64,000 bases of DNA from Erpobdella octoculata (taxonomy: Eukaryota > Annelida > Clitellata > Hirudinida > Erpobdellidae), in the NCBI GenBank assembly GCA_963978895.1, contig OZ022241.1:24990073-25054072 (forward strand). The letters run 5' to 3'. The notes beneath the pieces were generated by a model. The model worked only from the letters and a program-made list of their open reading frames with translations. It was not told the DNA's origin and ran no database searches. A program made the translations under genes and the position numbers. Below, piece after piece: positions 36,858 through 48,535 of the stretch. How positions within the stretch are numbered: the stretch's first letter is position 1; every line of letters begins with the position of its first letter.

Positions 36858-39800
36858 TTAAATTCGGGACATAAAATCTGCGACAGAGTTATCGCGTCCC
36901 CTCCTATATTGAAATACCAAGTCATACTCTTGCAAAGCTAGTGCCCACCTATTGAGTTTTGCACTCTTAGGAGCAGCTTCGGTTAAATACGTAAGTGGAT
37001 TGTGATCTGAAAAAACAATCACTCTCGAAAACAGAATCCACTGTCTAAATTTATTTAGTGCCCATACAACCGCAAAAGCTTCACGTTCAATTGTGGACCA
37101 TCTACTCTGCGTGGAAGTGAGCTTTTTGCTAGCAAAGGCTATAGGAACTTCATGCTTATTCATATCCCATTAGAATAGACAACAACCTACTGCTATCAAA
37201 CTAGCATCCGTAGACAAACCAAACGGTTGAGAATAATCTATTGTATTTAGGTTAATGTAATTAGATAAATCTAACTTAAGTCTATCTAAAGCTATTTGAT
37301 GGTTCTCTTTCCAATCAATTTTAGTTGGCATATTTTTTTTTGTTAATTCTGTAAGGGCATAAGCCGTTTCTGCTAAATGTGGAATATAATTTCTAAAATA
37401 GCTGAAGAAACCAATCAAACGTTTTACTTCCCTCTTATTTGTCGGGGGTTTAATATCTTTAACTGTAGCAATCTTGACAGGATCAGGGGCTATATGACCC
37501 GAGCCGATCACATGACCTAGGAATGTTATTTGACTTTGAGCAAAACGACATTTTTTTAAATTGAGCGTCAAACCATGTTCTTGGATTAAGCTCAAGAATT
37601 TTGTTAAATGTTCTAGGTGTTCATCCCAAGTGGATGAGTAAATAGCAAAATCATCAATAAAAGGTTCAGTAAATGAGCGAATTGGTCTAATCAATTCAGA
37701 AATGACACGCATAAAAGTATTGCCTGCCGACTTCAATCCGAAGGGCATCCTTAAAAATTCAAACACACCTTCTTCACAGGCAAACGCTGTCAACCATCTT
37801 GACTCTGGTTTCATCGGGATTTGCCAATACCCACTTTTGGCATCAAAACAACTAATATATTTTGCTCTCCCTACGTTCTGCAAAACATCAGAAATATCTG
37901 GTATGGGAAAACAATCACTTTTCGTGAAACGATTTACATGTCGATAATCTACAGCCAAGCGAACACCATCTTGACCCTTGGGACCCTTCAACACACATAC
38001 CATCGGACTAACCATGGGATTTTGTGAAGGCATAATAATATTTTGTTGTAACATTTCTTGAATCTGGTTTGAAACAGCTTTCTTAATAAGTTCGGGGGTC
38101 CTATATGCTTTCAATTTCTTTGGGATAAAATCAGGCATAATTTTAATTTCATGACACACGTCAGAACAAAGACCCATTTTTTCTGAGAATACTTTTGCAA
38201 AGTTATCTAAAATATTTGTTAACTGGCTCTGTTGTAGTTCACTTAAATGATCTACAATGTTTTTATCTATTTTAGTACTAGGTAAAGCAATTTCGATATT
38301 GAACTTATCTAAGACTTCAACTTTTCCAAAGTCTATGTCTTCATCGTAAATGATAGAACAACTACTTACCAAAGCTTTTTTGATTCGTTCATGATATTTA
38401 CGTATTTTGTTAGCATGCAGATGATAATGATTACCATCTATTTCAACTATGAAAGAGTAAGGTGATTTTACTCGAACAATTGTTCCCGACCCTTGCCATC
38501 GGTTCAACATTTTAGATTTATTTTTATCAGGTGCTAATATAATAACGGGATCCCCTAATTGAAATTTACGATCAGTACTTTTTAAGTTATAATATTTAGC
38601 ATAACGATTTTGTTCGTTACTACCAGCAAGATCTGCATATTCGCGTGCTTCTTGTAGAGCTTTACAAAGATCACTTAAATATTGAGTTGGATTTTTTCCT
38701 AACTTAAAAGATACTTCTCCCTCATTTACCCATGAATCTTTTAAAATAGATAATGGTCCTCTTGGAGCAGTTCCATAAATTAATGTATAAGGACTAACAT
38801 GTGTTGTGGAAGACGGCTTCTCGCGAAGACTCCACAAAATAAAAGGCAACAATTTAAACCAACGTTTAGGATGATCCTGTGATAACTTATAAATCATGGT
38901 CTTAATACTTTGATTACAACGCTCTACAATACCAGATGCTTCGGGATGTCCCGGAGTATTGAAACGTGGACTACACCCTAAATATTTTAAGAATTCTTTA
39001 GTCAAAGAACTCGTGAAATTACTTCCACAATCAGAGCTAATAACTCGCGGAATTGAAAAAGTCATAAAAATCTCTAGAAGGCAATCACAGACACTTCGTG
39101 CTGTCAATGAGTGTAAAGGAAAAGCCATCGGCCATCTTGAAAAAAGATCAACTACGACTAGTGCATAATTGAACTTGGGTGGGGGATTCAATGGAAACAA
39201 TGGACCTATGCAATCCATTACAAGATGACTAAAAGGAAATTCATTTCCTCTGGGTATTGGTTGAATCGGGATACGCTCCTTCATCTTTATAGGCGCCCTT
39301 AATTGACATATTTTGCAGGACTCGCAAAATTCTCTAACTTTGGTCTCCATCTCTGGGAACCAAAAATTCATGCGTATGCGCTGTAAGGATGACTTAGTTG
39401 CCATATGACCTGCACACGGAGCTTCATGACCTAATTGTAAGATAATGGGAATGCGATTAATTGGTAAACATAATTGTTTTAACTTAAGTCCCCATAAAGA
39501 TTCCCTATGAAACAACATGTTTCCTTCTATAAAGAATCCCTTTTTCTTTCGAAATGCAAATTCCCAAAATGGTTTTAAAGAAGTGCAATTTCTCTGTTCT
39601 CTACCAAAGGAAGTGGTAGGAAAATCTACTCTACTATCATTTACAACAGGAATTCCTATAATAGTCTCTTCGTTATTACTAGGAATATCTGAGATTTCTT
39701 TGTCAGGATTAACTACAACCTCAACCGCTACCTCGTTAATCTGTACCGTTGGAACCGTTGTAACATCCACCTCATCGTCGTTGGCAAAATCAGATAACCA

Positions 39801-41582
39801 TGACACTAAAATTTCATCTTCTGACAATTTTGTAGGCAAAGAATTTATTAATTCAGCATTCTCTTGAGGAACCACAACCTCATACAAAGTCTCGGCTTCA
39901 AGTCTCTCATTAACACCAGGGTGAATAATGATGGCTTCACTCAAATTGGGTACCACGGAAAAGAAAACCTTAAATTTAGAAGCAATGTTCATGGTATTAT
40001 GGGATTTCTGCACGGGTTGCAACAAAAGCTCAACACCCTCAACTGTTTTATGTGAACCATGCACATCGACTAATTCAACCTTTGTAGTTGGACGAACTCC
40101 TAAAGCGTCTACTAAGTCTTTCCTAATGCAATTAGTTTCAGCTCCACTATCAATTAAAGCTAACTGGGTTGTTGATTGATTAATCCTAACCTCTCTAAAA
40201 GGTCGTTTATAGAATCGTTCAGTTTCGATGATAGGAGATTCATTCAATCCTATTGTAATATTTTTATTTATAAGAGAATCACCTTGATTTAATACATGAC
40301 AACAATTAATTTTAATATTTTTATGGTTGGGACAATCTCTAGCAATGTAACCTACTTTCTGACAATTATAACAAACGGGTGATCCTTTATTATTATCTTT
40401 ATTAAAATTCCTAACCGTCACTGGTTGACTATTAAAACGTTGTTGAGATGGAAGAGGATGGTTAAATCGTGGTTTAAAATTAATGTTAGGATTATTAATT
40501 GGTCTACTCGGAGGTGCACGACTCCTTACATCGTTAAGTCTTGGACGAGCATACTGAATGATATGACAATCATTATCACGTACTGCCATATAATTATCTG
40601 CCGCCTCTGCAAGTTGTTCGCTGCCTAACCAAATATCTTTTTCTACAGTGGACAGGTGATCAAGACAACCTAGTGGCATTACCTCTTTTAATCTATCAGC
40701 ACAAAGTAAATCTATTAAAGTATCAAAAGAATTTACTTCTCTGCTTTGTATATAATATGTCAGAGCAGTGCGTAAATGTGATGCAAATTCTATATAAGTT
40801 TGGTTATGAGTCTTCATCATCGACAGAAAGCGTTGTCTTAACATTAAAGGACTTATTCTATATCCTAATAATAAAATTCTCTTAAGTTCATAATAGTCTT
40901 CGAGTTGATATGATGGTAAATGATTAATGAGATTTCTGCGCCTCTCACTTAATTTAGCTAATAAAATTTTAGATTTTAAATTCTCTTCCACTTCATACGA
41001 AATAAATTGTTTCTCTAAAAATTCAAAAAAACTAGGGATAGACAATGGATCAGATGGAAAAGGTCCTATAAGATCTCCTATTATTTTAACTAGTTTTATC
41101 GTTTTATTTGTTAGATCAGGTTGATGTGCTGTCTCTATACTAAATCTAGTTAATTCTCTTTCTCTTTCATTTCTAACTTCTTCTCTCTCAAATTTTAATT
41201 GCTCTCTCCGATCCTCTGTTTCCCTCTCTTCTCTTCTCTCTTCTAATCTCATTCGTTCTCTCCGCTCCTCTGCTTCCCTCTCTTCTAATCTTATTCTCTG
41301 CATTCGTTCAGCCGATTCTCTATCTTTCTCTTTATCTAGGAGTTGTAATTTCACTACTTCTATATTATCTATTAGCACTCTACCCTGTTCTGCCATAAAA
41401 TAACTGCCCGCTCCCTCTTTATCGGGGTTATCATGTAATACTCTAGGACTCTGGGATTCTACTCCACTAAACATGGTTTCCCGTCTGTCTCTAGGGTTTA
41501 CTCTTAACATTACTTGAGCAATCTCTTCTGCTCGTTGCTCAGGCGATTCGGGTACAGGGGTATTTGTTCCTGTCTCAGACAT
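36858..41582 (-). CDS. Gag-pol of Gmr1-like element, integrase before RT
   Basis: One frame, broken by a single TAA at 37170-37172, reads in order as follows. Gag carries a charged coiled-coil segment (about residues 78-150). A zinc knuckle CYNCQKVGYIARDC has Tyr where His is usual. Protease is LALIDSGAETNCI (about 40150). Integrase has the HHCC half (LGHEAPCAGH, CESCKICQ, about 39440-39290) and the DDE triad (VMDCIGP, SSDCGSNF, ASGIVERCNQ). RT has AVDYRHVN and catalytic FIDDFAIYS (about 37650). RNase H has STDAS before the stop and REAFAVVWAL and SDHNPLTYL after it. Integrase ahead of RT is the defining order of Gmr1-type gypsy elements. The stop lies between RNase H motifs with the frame intact beyond, so it is probably one nonsense change. 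Confidence 0.85.
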
Positions 41583-41967
41583 GACAACAATCTACTGCCA
41601 CACGAAATCTACGCCCGCAATTACACAACTGCACACCGTACTTCAACACAAACCCACACTAGAAATTACACACTACCTAAGGGCAACCGCGAAATGAGTC
41701 AGATAAACTTATCTCGATTCTTCTCCCGTCAGACAAGGTCGATGCTCCTCCTGAACTGGTCGATCTCTTCTCCTTCTGAACTGGTCGAATGACTCGTCGA
41801 CTTCTTCCCCTGAACTGGTCGAATTTTTCTCCGAAACTGGTCGAATTCTTCCCCTGAACTGGTCGAATGACTCGTCGGCTTCTTCTTCTTCAAAATCTTC
41901 TTTCCAATCAAGATCTTCTTTCTCAAAAATCTTCTTTTTCAAAATCCCACCGCTGCCGCCAGTAAAC

Positions 41968-42426
41968 TGTCAGTAACGTGCCGCCAATTTACACTTTATT
42001 GAAGAAGTTATAGAAGTTCTTTTATTAGACACAAACACGAACAGCAAGAGTTTCTAGCGAGGAAGAGGACGAGAGGAAGAGGCTCTCCCTTATATAAGGC
42101 TTTCAAACCACGAAATATTAACAAATCGATAAACCGATGTAAACAAGTACTAAACATATTATTAGCTCGTTAAATCTCGATCGCGAAGACATCAGATTTT
42201 CACTACTTATAAACATATATATAAACTATAATCCACGAGATTTGTTTAATTAATTAATCGGTAGATTTCTCAATATATTAAAAAATATACACCCCTATTA
42301 ATTGCGGGAAACAACACGCGGTCTGATTGGCTCTTTAACACAGAGGACTATGTCACAAGATAAAAGATACTAAATATACTAGAAATAAAATAAAATAAAA
42401 AGGAGGCGGGGGGTCCAGCACTGACA
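41968..42426 (-). repeat. 5' LTR of Gmr1-like element
   Basis: 459 bases. On the minus strand it starts TGTCAGTGCTGG and ends GTTACTGACA, so the ends form an extended inverted pair TGTCAGT/ACTGACA. It contains TATATAAGG-type sequence (minus strand, about 42095), a likely promoter. Outside it lies (ATGT)n. Confidence 0.75.
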
Positions 42427-42520
42427 GTATGTATGTATGTATGTATGTATGTATGTATGTATGTATGTATGTATGTATGTATGTATGTATGTATGTATGT
42501 ATGTATGTATGTATGTATGG
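42427..42520. repeat. (ATGT)n tract
   Basis: About 93 bases of ATGT between the Gmr1 LTR end and the 3' end of the RLE element. Confidence 0.95.
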
Positions 42521-45500
42521 ATGTGAAAACTCTTTTTCGAGCAAGTTCGTCAGAGGTCTTCAGAGGAAGACCCTCCCAGCGTTTCGGCCCTTTTCCTGAC
42601 GCTACCACGGGAGGGCGGGCCACGACCGTTGATCAGACGGCCGCCCCCTGACGAAATTTGTGTATCACATGCCGTTTCCGACCAGAACCAGATAACCGGC
42701 AAATCTTCAAAGTACCAGAACCAAGAAGTCATTTTAAAACCGTCAAGCAACTGTAACAAGATGAGAAACTGTCTTTCAAACGCCGGAACTTGAGCATCTA
42801 GTAACTGTAGTATCCACCAAACCGCCAGATTCCGAAACCAAAAGAAACATTCACCTCCGGAACTTCGAGCCATGCCACCACTTTCACCAAACGAGAAACA
42901 CCACAAACCATAATGGCAGGAAACATTGTTTCGATTATTTTCTAAACGCCAGCAACTTTCCTTCTATTGCAAACAACCGAAACTTTCGCCGGCAGCCATA
43001 ACGCGACTTCGTCTCTGAACTTGTAAACAAAGGAGGAGCTAACACTGTTGTACGGAAGCCAGAAGCAGCTGTTTAAATTTATTATCTCCTTTTTCATTCC
43101 TTTGCATCCATATCCAAAAAGAAGCTGTTTCTGCTCTTTCAGCTATTTTCTTGATAGCTTGAGTTTTTTTTCGACCCGACATTCCGAGAGCCACAAGCAA
43201 TTTGACGAGTGAGCGACCGGCTAAACCCCTGGCGCCTACTTCAACTAGAAAAATCTCGACTCTATACCCCGCACGCTCCAAATCTTGGGCAAGGATTCTG
43301 TAACGTTCTTCTTTCAAGATATTTGAGGCTTCCATGTTGCTTTCCCATGGCACTGTTAGTTCGATGAGCAGCAACGTCTTGGCCAAAAAATGACAATGTC
43401 CGGTCTCAATCCGCTGCTGCGAACCAATTCCGGAAAGCAGTCTTCATCTTTTAAGTCTGCTGATATCCTCCAGTCATTTGCCGCATCAAGCAGCGATTCT
43501 TTTTTCGTACTTGCCTTTCTGCGGCCCAAGTGCTGCAAGCCTTCTCTCAAGAAATAAACTTTTCTTCTGGGGCACAACTGCATCGAATTGGCTAGTCTGC
43601 AGTTCTCCTTGTTAATGCCCAGTATCTCTCTTAGAACCTCATTGTGGCGCCACGTGTATCTTCCCTTTGCCAAAGCATACGGACAACATGAGAGAATATG
43701 AATCAGAGTTTCTGTTTTCTCACACAGCCTGCAAGCTTCATTTTCAAGCTTTCCCCACTTCACTAAGTTCGAAGCTGTCGGCAGTTGATCATACATCGCT
43801 CTAATCACGAAAGATAGGCGGATGGGCGAGTAACGCCACAGATCATTCCATGTCATCGAATGTTGAACTGCCGCCTCCCATCTAGTCCAATCGCCCTGTT
43901 GCGACATCTGAGCACCTAGCTGCACTCTTTCCAACTCCATTGCTCGCCTTCTGTCTTGAATAATCAGGTTTGTCCTTTCCTGCGACGAGGCCTTAGACCA
44001 CCACACATGATGGAACCAACCCAGACCGAGCCGTCCTGGTTGCACTGCTCCGAGCTTTTCAGACCATTGCAAAGATCCCTCGGCTTCACGGATGTCCCTC
44101 CCTGCAGTCCAGCCTTTTCCCGATCCAACTGATGCGCCCACATTCACGATACATTGGTCTGAAGAGTTGTCCAGCATCAACTGTGTCCGTATCTTGCTAA
44201 TCTTGTACTCTTCTACTAGGGACTTGAATGGAAGAGCTAACTTAGCTGTCTTACTATATAGAGCTAAAGTTGTTAACGCCGGTGGAAGTCCCAGCCATTT
44301 CCGAATACAGCAGTTCATTTTCTTTTCCATTCGCTCCACGTGAGATAAACATATCTCATAGATTGTTAATGGCCATAGCAACCTCGGTATCAAAACAAAC
44401 TGTACCAGCCATACCTTGAACCTTCCCTGCAGCTCGGTTGAATTGATTTTCCTCAGGTCCTCAACCAAGCCCTGCAAAACGATGCTGCTCCGACTCACAT
44501 CATTCATGGAGACGTTGTACCATCTTCCCAAGCTTTTCACAGGCTCTTGCTGGATTGTTGGGATTTCGCAACCAGCCACCGAGAATGAGACAAAACCATC
44601 AATCTCTCCATGTCGCAAAGAAAGGCTTCTCGATTTGGCTGGCTTGAACTTCATTCCACACCAGGACAACAAGTCGTTGAAATTTTGAAGAATACGGCGC
44701 ATTTCGCCGCAGTGATTCAAGATAAGAGTAGTGTCGTCCATGAAGGCTTTTATCGATGGCATGAAAATTCCTTTTCCCAGGTAAACATCCTGAACCCGAG
44801 ATGCAATCGAACCGAGCAATAATTGCATAGCCAGAACAAATAGGATGGGAGAAATTGAACACCCCATAGCAATTCCGACCCGCAAGTTGAACCACTCCGT
44901 GGAGCACGTCGATGTTGACAGACGTAGCTTAAAACGGCGAAAATACTGTTGCAGAACATCAATGAGGAATTCTGGAACATTGTGCCTTTTGAGTGTCTTC
45001 CAGAGCAATTGATGGCGAACAGTCCCGTACGCGTTTGCTAAATCAAGCCAGACCACATGCAGGCTGAGTTGGTTTTGTCTTGCTCTTTTGATGGCCTCCC
45101 AAATCATGGATGAGTGCTCGATACATCCCGGTACTCCGGGGAATCCTCCTTTCTGCACGGATCTGTCAATGTACTCATTACGAATTGCAAAATCCGTGAG
45201 CCTCTTGGCCAGAACAGCGAAAAATATTTTTCCCTCCACGTTCAAAAGTGAGATTGGTCGGAATTGGTTGATATTGACCGAATCTTTTTCTTTGGGGATG
45301 AAAACTCCCTCCGCCTTCTGCCATTCCCTATCTACGCATCTAGATCGCCATGCAATCTTTAAAAGGTTGTAAAGCAGCTTTTGCACGCCTGGACATCTCT
45401 TGTATAACAAATATGGAATGCCGTTGGGACCTGGGGCAGATTTGTTCCTCGTTTTTTTTAGAAACCGAGATACTTCATTCATCTTTATCTCTCCACCTTC

Positions 45501-46740
45501 GAAAGCCACTTTCGGCAACTGTACTTCGGGAAAATCGGTTCTTTCCGGCAGCTCTGAATCGCCAAGAGGATCTTTGAACGCCAAACGGAAGTGATCATAT
45601 AATTCTTGTTTTGTCGCTCGAAGAGTGCCAGATTTTGGTGGATCCAGCAAACTTTTTCCGAAGCAAAATGGATTTTCCATGAATTTGCATCTGGCTTTCT
45701 TTTGCTCACTTTTCTTTTTCCGGAGTCTTTCTGCAGCCCTGAGAGCCCGGAGCCGATTTTTTACATCCCGCCACAGTTCAGACAGACCAACTTTTTCGAT
45801 CCCCTCTGCGATTCTCCATTGCCGCCTGAGTTTCTTTCGCTCCTTCTTTAATTTTTCAATTTCTCTCTGCCGTCTGGATACTGCTGCATGCGTGTGAACC
45901 GGGTTTTTCTGGACCACACCAAATGAATCAAAACACTTTTTGTAGATAATTTCTGAGAAGGTTTTCATATCGAGTTGTGGATTCTCCCTCAACTGGGCTT
46001 TGAGTAATCTCGTCAACTCCAAGTCTAATGTTGACCAAGCTGAAGTGTCAATTGCTTTCGGAAATTTAATTCTTGTCTTGGGTTCTGAATTTACATCTGC
46101 TTCTGAATCGGAAACTTTGTCGGGGCTGTGGTTTGCTTCCGGCCCGGCGTAGTCAGACGTGTTACCTGCCTCCTTGGTTGAAGCAGAGCGTTGATTGATA
46201 GCAGTTTGACAACCCATTTTAGTTTTATGAACATTCCTTCCGCGAATTGACTTAAATCTTCTTCCACAAACACATTCAATTCCTCCGTCGAAAGCAATCT
46301 GTGGAATATGGATGGGTTCTGGAACTTCTTGAGCCGACGAATCTGAGCCCGCACTGAGAGATAATGGGCGGCGAACAGAAGCGGGAAGACATCCCATTTT
46401 TGTTCTGTGAACTTTCATTCCTCGGACTGTCTTGAAACTTTTTCCACACCAACACAACACGGGCAAACCCCCATCAGGGTTCCTTGGAAAAGCCGGTTCA
46501 TCATCCTGTAGTCCATTGATGAGCTCATCATTCTCCCTCCCCTTTCGGTAAGAGCTCAGGGGGCATAATTCTTTTGTTGTAGACGTAGCATGTGAAGACG
46601 GAAATGTGCCTCGGCTAGCCAGGCCAAGACGTCCGTAGTTCTTGTCTCTCCAAGATCTCTCCGGTCTTTCCCGGTGCCACTCGGTCTTCCCCGAGCGCCC
46701 CTCAGTCTTTCCTGAGTGTTCGATGGCTAATGCCCATGAA
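42521..46740 (-). mobile_element. RLE-type non-LTR retrotransposon, full length (subfamily B)
   Basis: About 4.2 kb between (ATGT)n at its 3' end and a 9-base ATGT remnant at its 5' end. The 5' terminus (minus strand) reads TTCATGGGCATTAGCCAT, resembling subfamily A (GAGGCGTTAGCCAT). Both then have GGGAAAGACCGG-type mini-repeats. The 3' UTR contains the conserved hairpin (42613-42648) and GGGCCGAAACGCT. The closest family by motif is the R2/NeSL/Hero group, most like Hero. Confidence 0.8.
43039..46731 (-). CDS. Zinc finger-RT-RLE polyprotein, one frameshift
   Basis: This should carry out target-primed reverse transcription. Two N-terminal fingers of form CxC-H-C lie at about 46390-46455 (CWCGKSFKTVRGMKVH) and 46217-46285 (CVCGRRFKSIRG). 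A basic region (REIEKLKKERKKLRR) follows. RT motifs are FRPISLLNVEGK, WLDLANAYGTVRHQ, GIAMGCSISPILF and catalytic AFMDDTTLI (about 44730). The knuckle is CRLCEKTETLIHILSCC with YTWRHN. The restriction-like endonuclease has SSGLRPDIVIF, then LIELTVPWE and VEVGARGLAG. Between these last two, at about 43385, a small deletion shifts the frame, breaking an otherwise intact ORF. No in-frame ATG precedes the first finger, and the frame stays open upstream into the neighbouring fragment, so the true start is unknown. The given end is the element boundary. Confidence 0.8.
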
Positions 46741-47084
46741 ATGTATGTGAAAACTCTTCTTCGAGCAAGTTCGTCAGAGGTCTTCAGAGGAAGACCCTCC
46801 CAGCGTTTCGGCCCTTTTCCTGACGCTACCACGGGAGGGCGGGCCACGACCGTTGATCAGACGGCCGCCCCCTGACGAAATTTGTGTATCACATGCCGTT
46901 TCCGACCAGAACCAGATAACCGGCAAATCTTCAAAGTACCAGAACCAAGAAGTCATTTTAAAACCGTCAAGCAACTGTAACAAGATGAGAAACTGTCTTT
47001 CAAACGCCGGAACTTGAGCATGTAGTAACTGTAGTATCCACCAAACCGCCAGATTCCGAAACCAAAAGAAACATTCACCTCCGG
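46741..47084 (-). mobile_element. RLE subfamily B, 3'-end fragment (344 bp)
   Basis: Nearly identical to 42521-42866: the same GAAAACTC boundary, GGGCCGAAACGCT and hairpin. It is 5'-truncated onto (ATGT)n at 47085. Its 3' end meets the 5' end of the full-length element with only ATGTATGTG between, so the two copies are in tandem, same orientation. Confidence 0.85.
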
Positions 47085-47142
47085 ATGTATGTATGTATGT
47101 ATGTATGTATGTATGTATGTATGTATGTATGTATGTATGTAT
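47085..47142. repeat. (ATGT)n tract
   Basis: About 55 bases separating two RLE fragments. Confidence 0.95.
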
Positions 47143-48269
47143 GTGTGTGTTTTAACTCTTTGCGAGCTTTCGTCGCCGAAGGTCTTCAGAAGAAGAACCT
47201 CTCATTTTTAGCGTTTCGGCCCTTGAACTTCTTGACGCTTTTAAGAGAGAGGTGGGCCCACGTCCGTTGATCAAGCGGACGCCCTTCGGCGAGAAAAATT
47301 TCCAAATTCCTAACTTGAAACACGAAAATTCAAAGTTCAGCAGAAAACTGTTCGAAACAAAACTTGAAATCGCCGGAACGATTATCGCCCAATGTAAACA
47401 AGGCTAAACCATTTCGTGTGCATCTTGTAGCGCTTTCTTTTTTCTATTAGCGAAAATCCAAAAAGATGCAGCTTCAGCTGTCTGGGAGATCTCCTTGATG
47501 GCTCGAGTTTTTTCTCGGTTTGAAAAACCAAGAGTTTTCAGCAGTTTTAACATTGAGCTGCTAACCAACCCTCGAACGCCAACCTCGACTGCAAAAATTT
47601 CAGTCCTGAACCCTTTGGCATTCAAATCACATGCTAAATCCCTATATCTCTCCTCTTTGAAAATATTGCTAGATTCCATGTTACTTTCCCATGGCACAGA
47701 GAGTTCAATCAGGAACATTGTCTTGGCCAAGTCAGAATATACAATTATATCCGGCTTTAAGCCGCTAGATCTCACGGCTTCTGGAAATTTCTTTCGCCAT
47801 CCAAATCAGCCGAAACCGACCAATCGTCGGCAGCACCCATCACACATTCAAAGTCTCTTGTAGATCTGAACCTGTGGAACTTCAGATTGCCTTCTCTCAA
47901 AAAGTAGATTTTCCTTTTCTGCTGTATTCCTCTTGTCTTTGCTTTCTTACACGCTTCTTTGACGAAGTCAAGCAATTTTCGGAGTACTTGGTTATGACGC
48001 CAAGTGTACCTCCCGTGTGAAAGTGAAAACGAACAACAGGAAAGAACGTGAACGAGAGTCTCCGATTGCCCGCATAACATGCACGAATCATCGTCTTTCA
48101 ACTTCCATCTTCGCAGATTGCTGGATGACGGCAGTTGATCATAAACAGATCTAATAAAAAAAGACAAACGTAGTGGTGTGTATTGCCAAATGTCTTTCCA
48201 AGAAAGTGAACGCTGAACAGCATTTTCCCATGTCGTCCAGTCTCCTTGTTGAGATAACTGAACAAACTT
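47143..48269 (-). pseudogene. RLE-type non-LTR retrotransposon, 5'-truncated (subfamily A)
   Basis: Contains the knuckle region (CMLCGQSETLVHVLSCC, HGRYTWRHN), a frameshift at about 47775 (after ADLDGER), then the restriction-like endonuclease (SSGLKPDIIV, LIELSVPWE, VEVGVRGLVS) and the 3' UTR with a perfect 6-bp stem hairpin at 47257-47285. Closely similar to the copy at 34727. The 5' truncation point lies exactly on (ATGT)n at 48270. Confidence 0.8.
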
Positions 48270-48356
48270 ATGTATGTATGTATGTATGTATGTATGTATG
48301 TATGTATGTATGTATGTATGTATGTATGTATGTATGTATGTATGTATGTATATATG

Positions 48357-48391
<35 letters not shown>
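48270..48391. repeat. (ATGT)n then (TA)n
   Basis: About 83 bases of ATGT followed by about 30 bases of TA. Confidence 0.95.
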
Positions 48392-48394
<3 letters not shown>

Positions 48395-48535
48395 ATTTAT
48401 GCATTGCTACACCATTCATCCGATCGTAATGAAATTTTCACACAACCTTGAGAGTCAAGGGGAATCAAATATAGAGAAAAAAAATTTTAAATCTGTCACA
48501 AAATGAGCGGAGCGAGCGGGAACTATATATATATA

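Larger units (their letters stand above)
36745..42426 (-). mobile_element. Gmr1-like Ty3/gypsy element lacking a 3' LTR
   Basis: The 5' LTR is 41968-42426. Next to it, minus strand, lies a primer-binding site TGGCGGCAGCGGTGGGAT (about 41944-41961). This has the exact geometry of a tRNA 3' end (CCA, discriminator G, 7-nt acceptor, T-stem), most like a tRNA-Ser. A leader with repeated GAACTGGTCGA motifs (41750-41865) precedes gag. Downstream of pol only about 115 bases remain before the junction at 36745 with the truncated RLE copy, and no second LTR is present. Confidence 0.75.

Noticed and set aside
38959..40885. Plus-strand ORFs of 60-116 codons
   Set aside because: They are shadows of the Gmr1-like gag-pol frame on the minus strand.
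46600..46740. HDV-like self-cleaving ribozyme at the RLE 5' end
   Set aside because: A small GGC-ATTA-GCC hairpin and repeats are present, but I could not lay out the double-pseudoknot by eye; it needs a covariance-model search.
46741..46847. N-terminal extension of the 1163-codon RLE ORF
   Set aside because: These bases are the 3' UTR of a neighbouring truncated copy; the same sequence at 42520-42623 is non-coding. The element's frame merely stays open across the junction.
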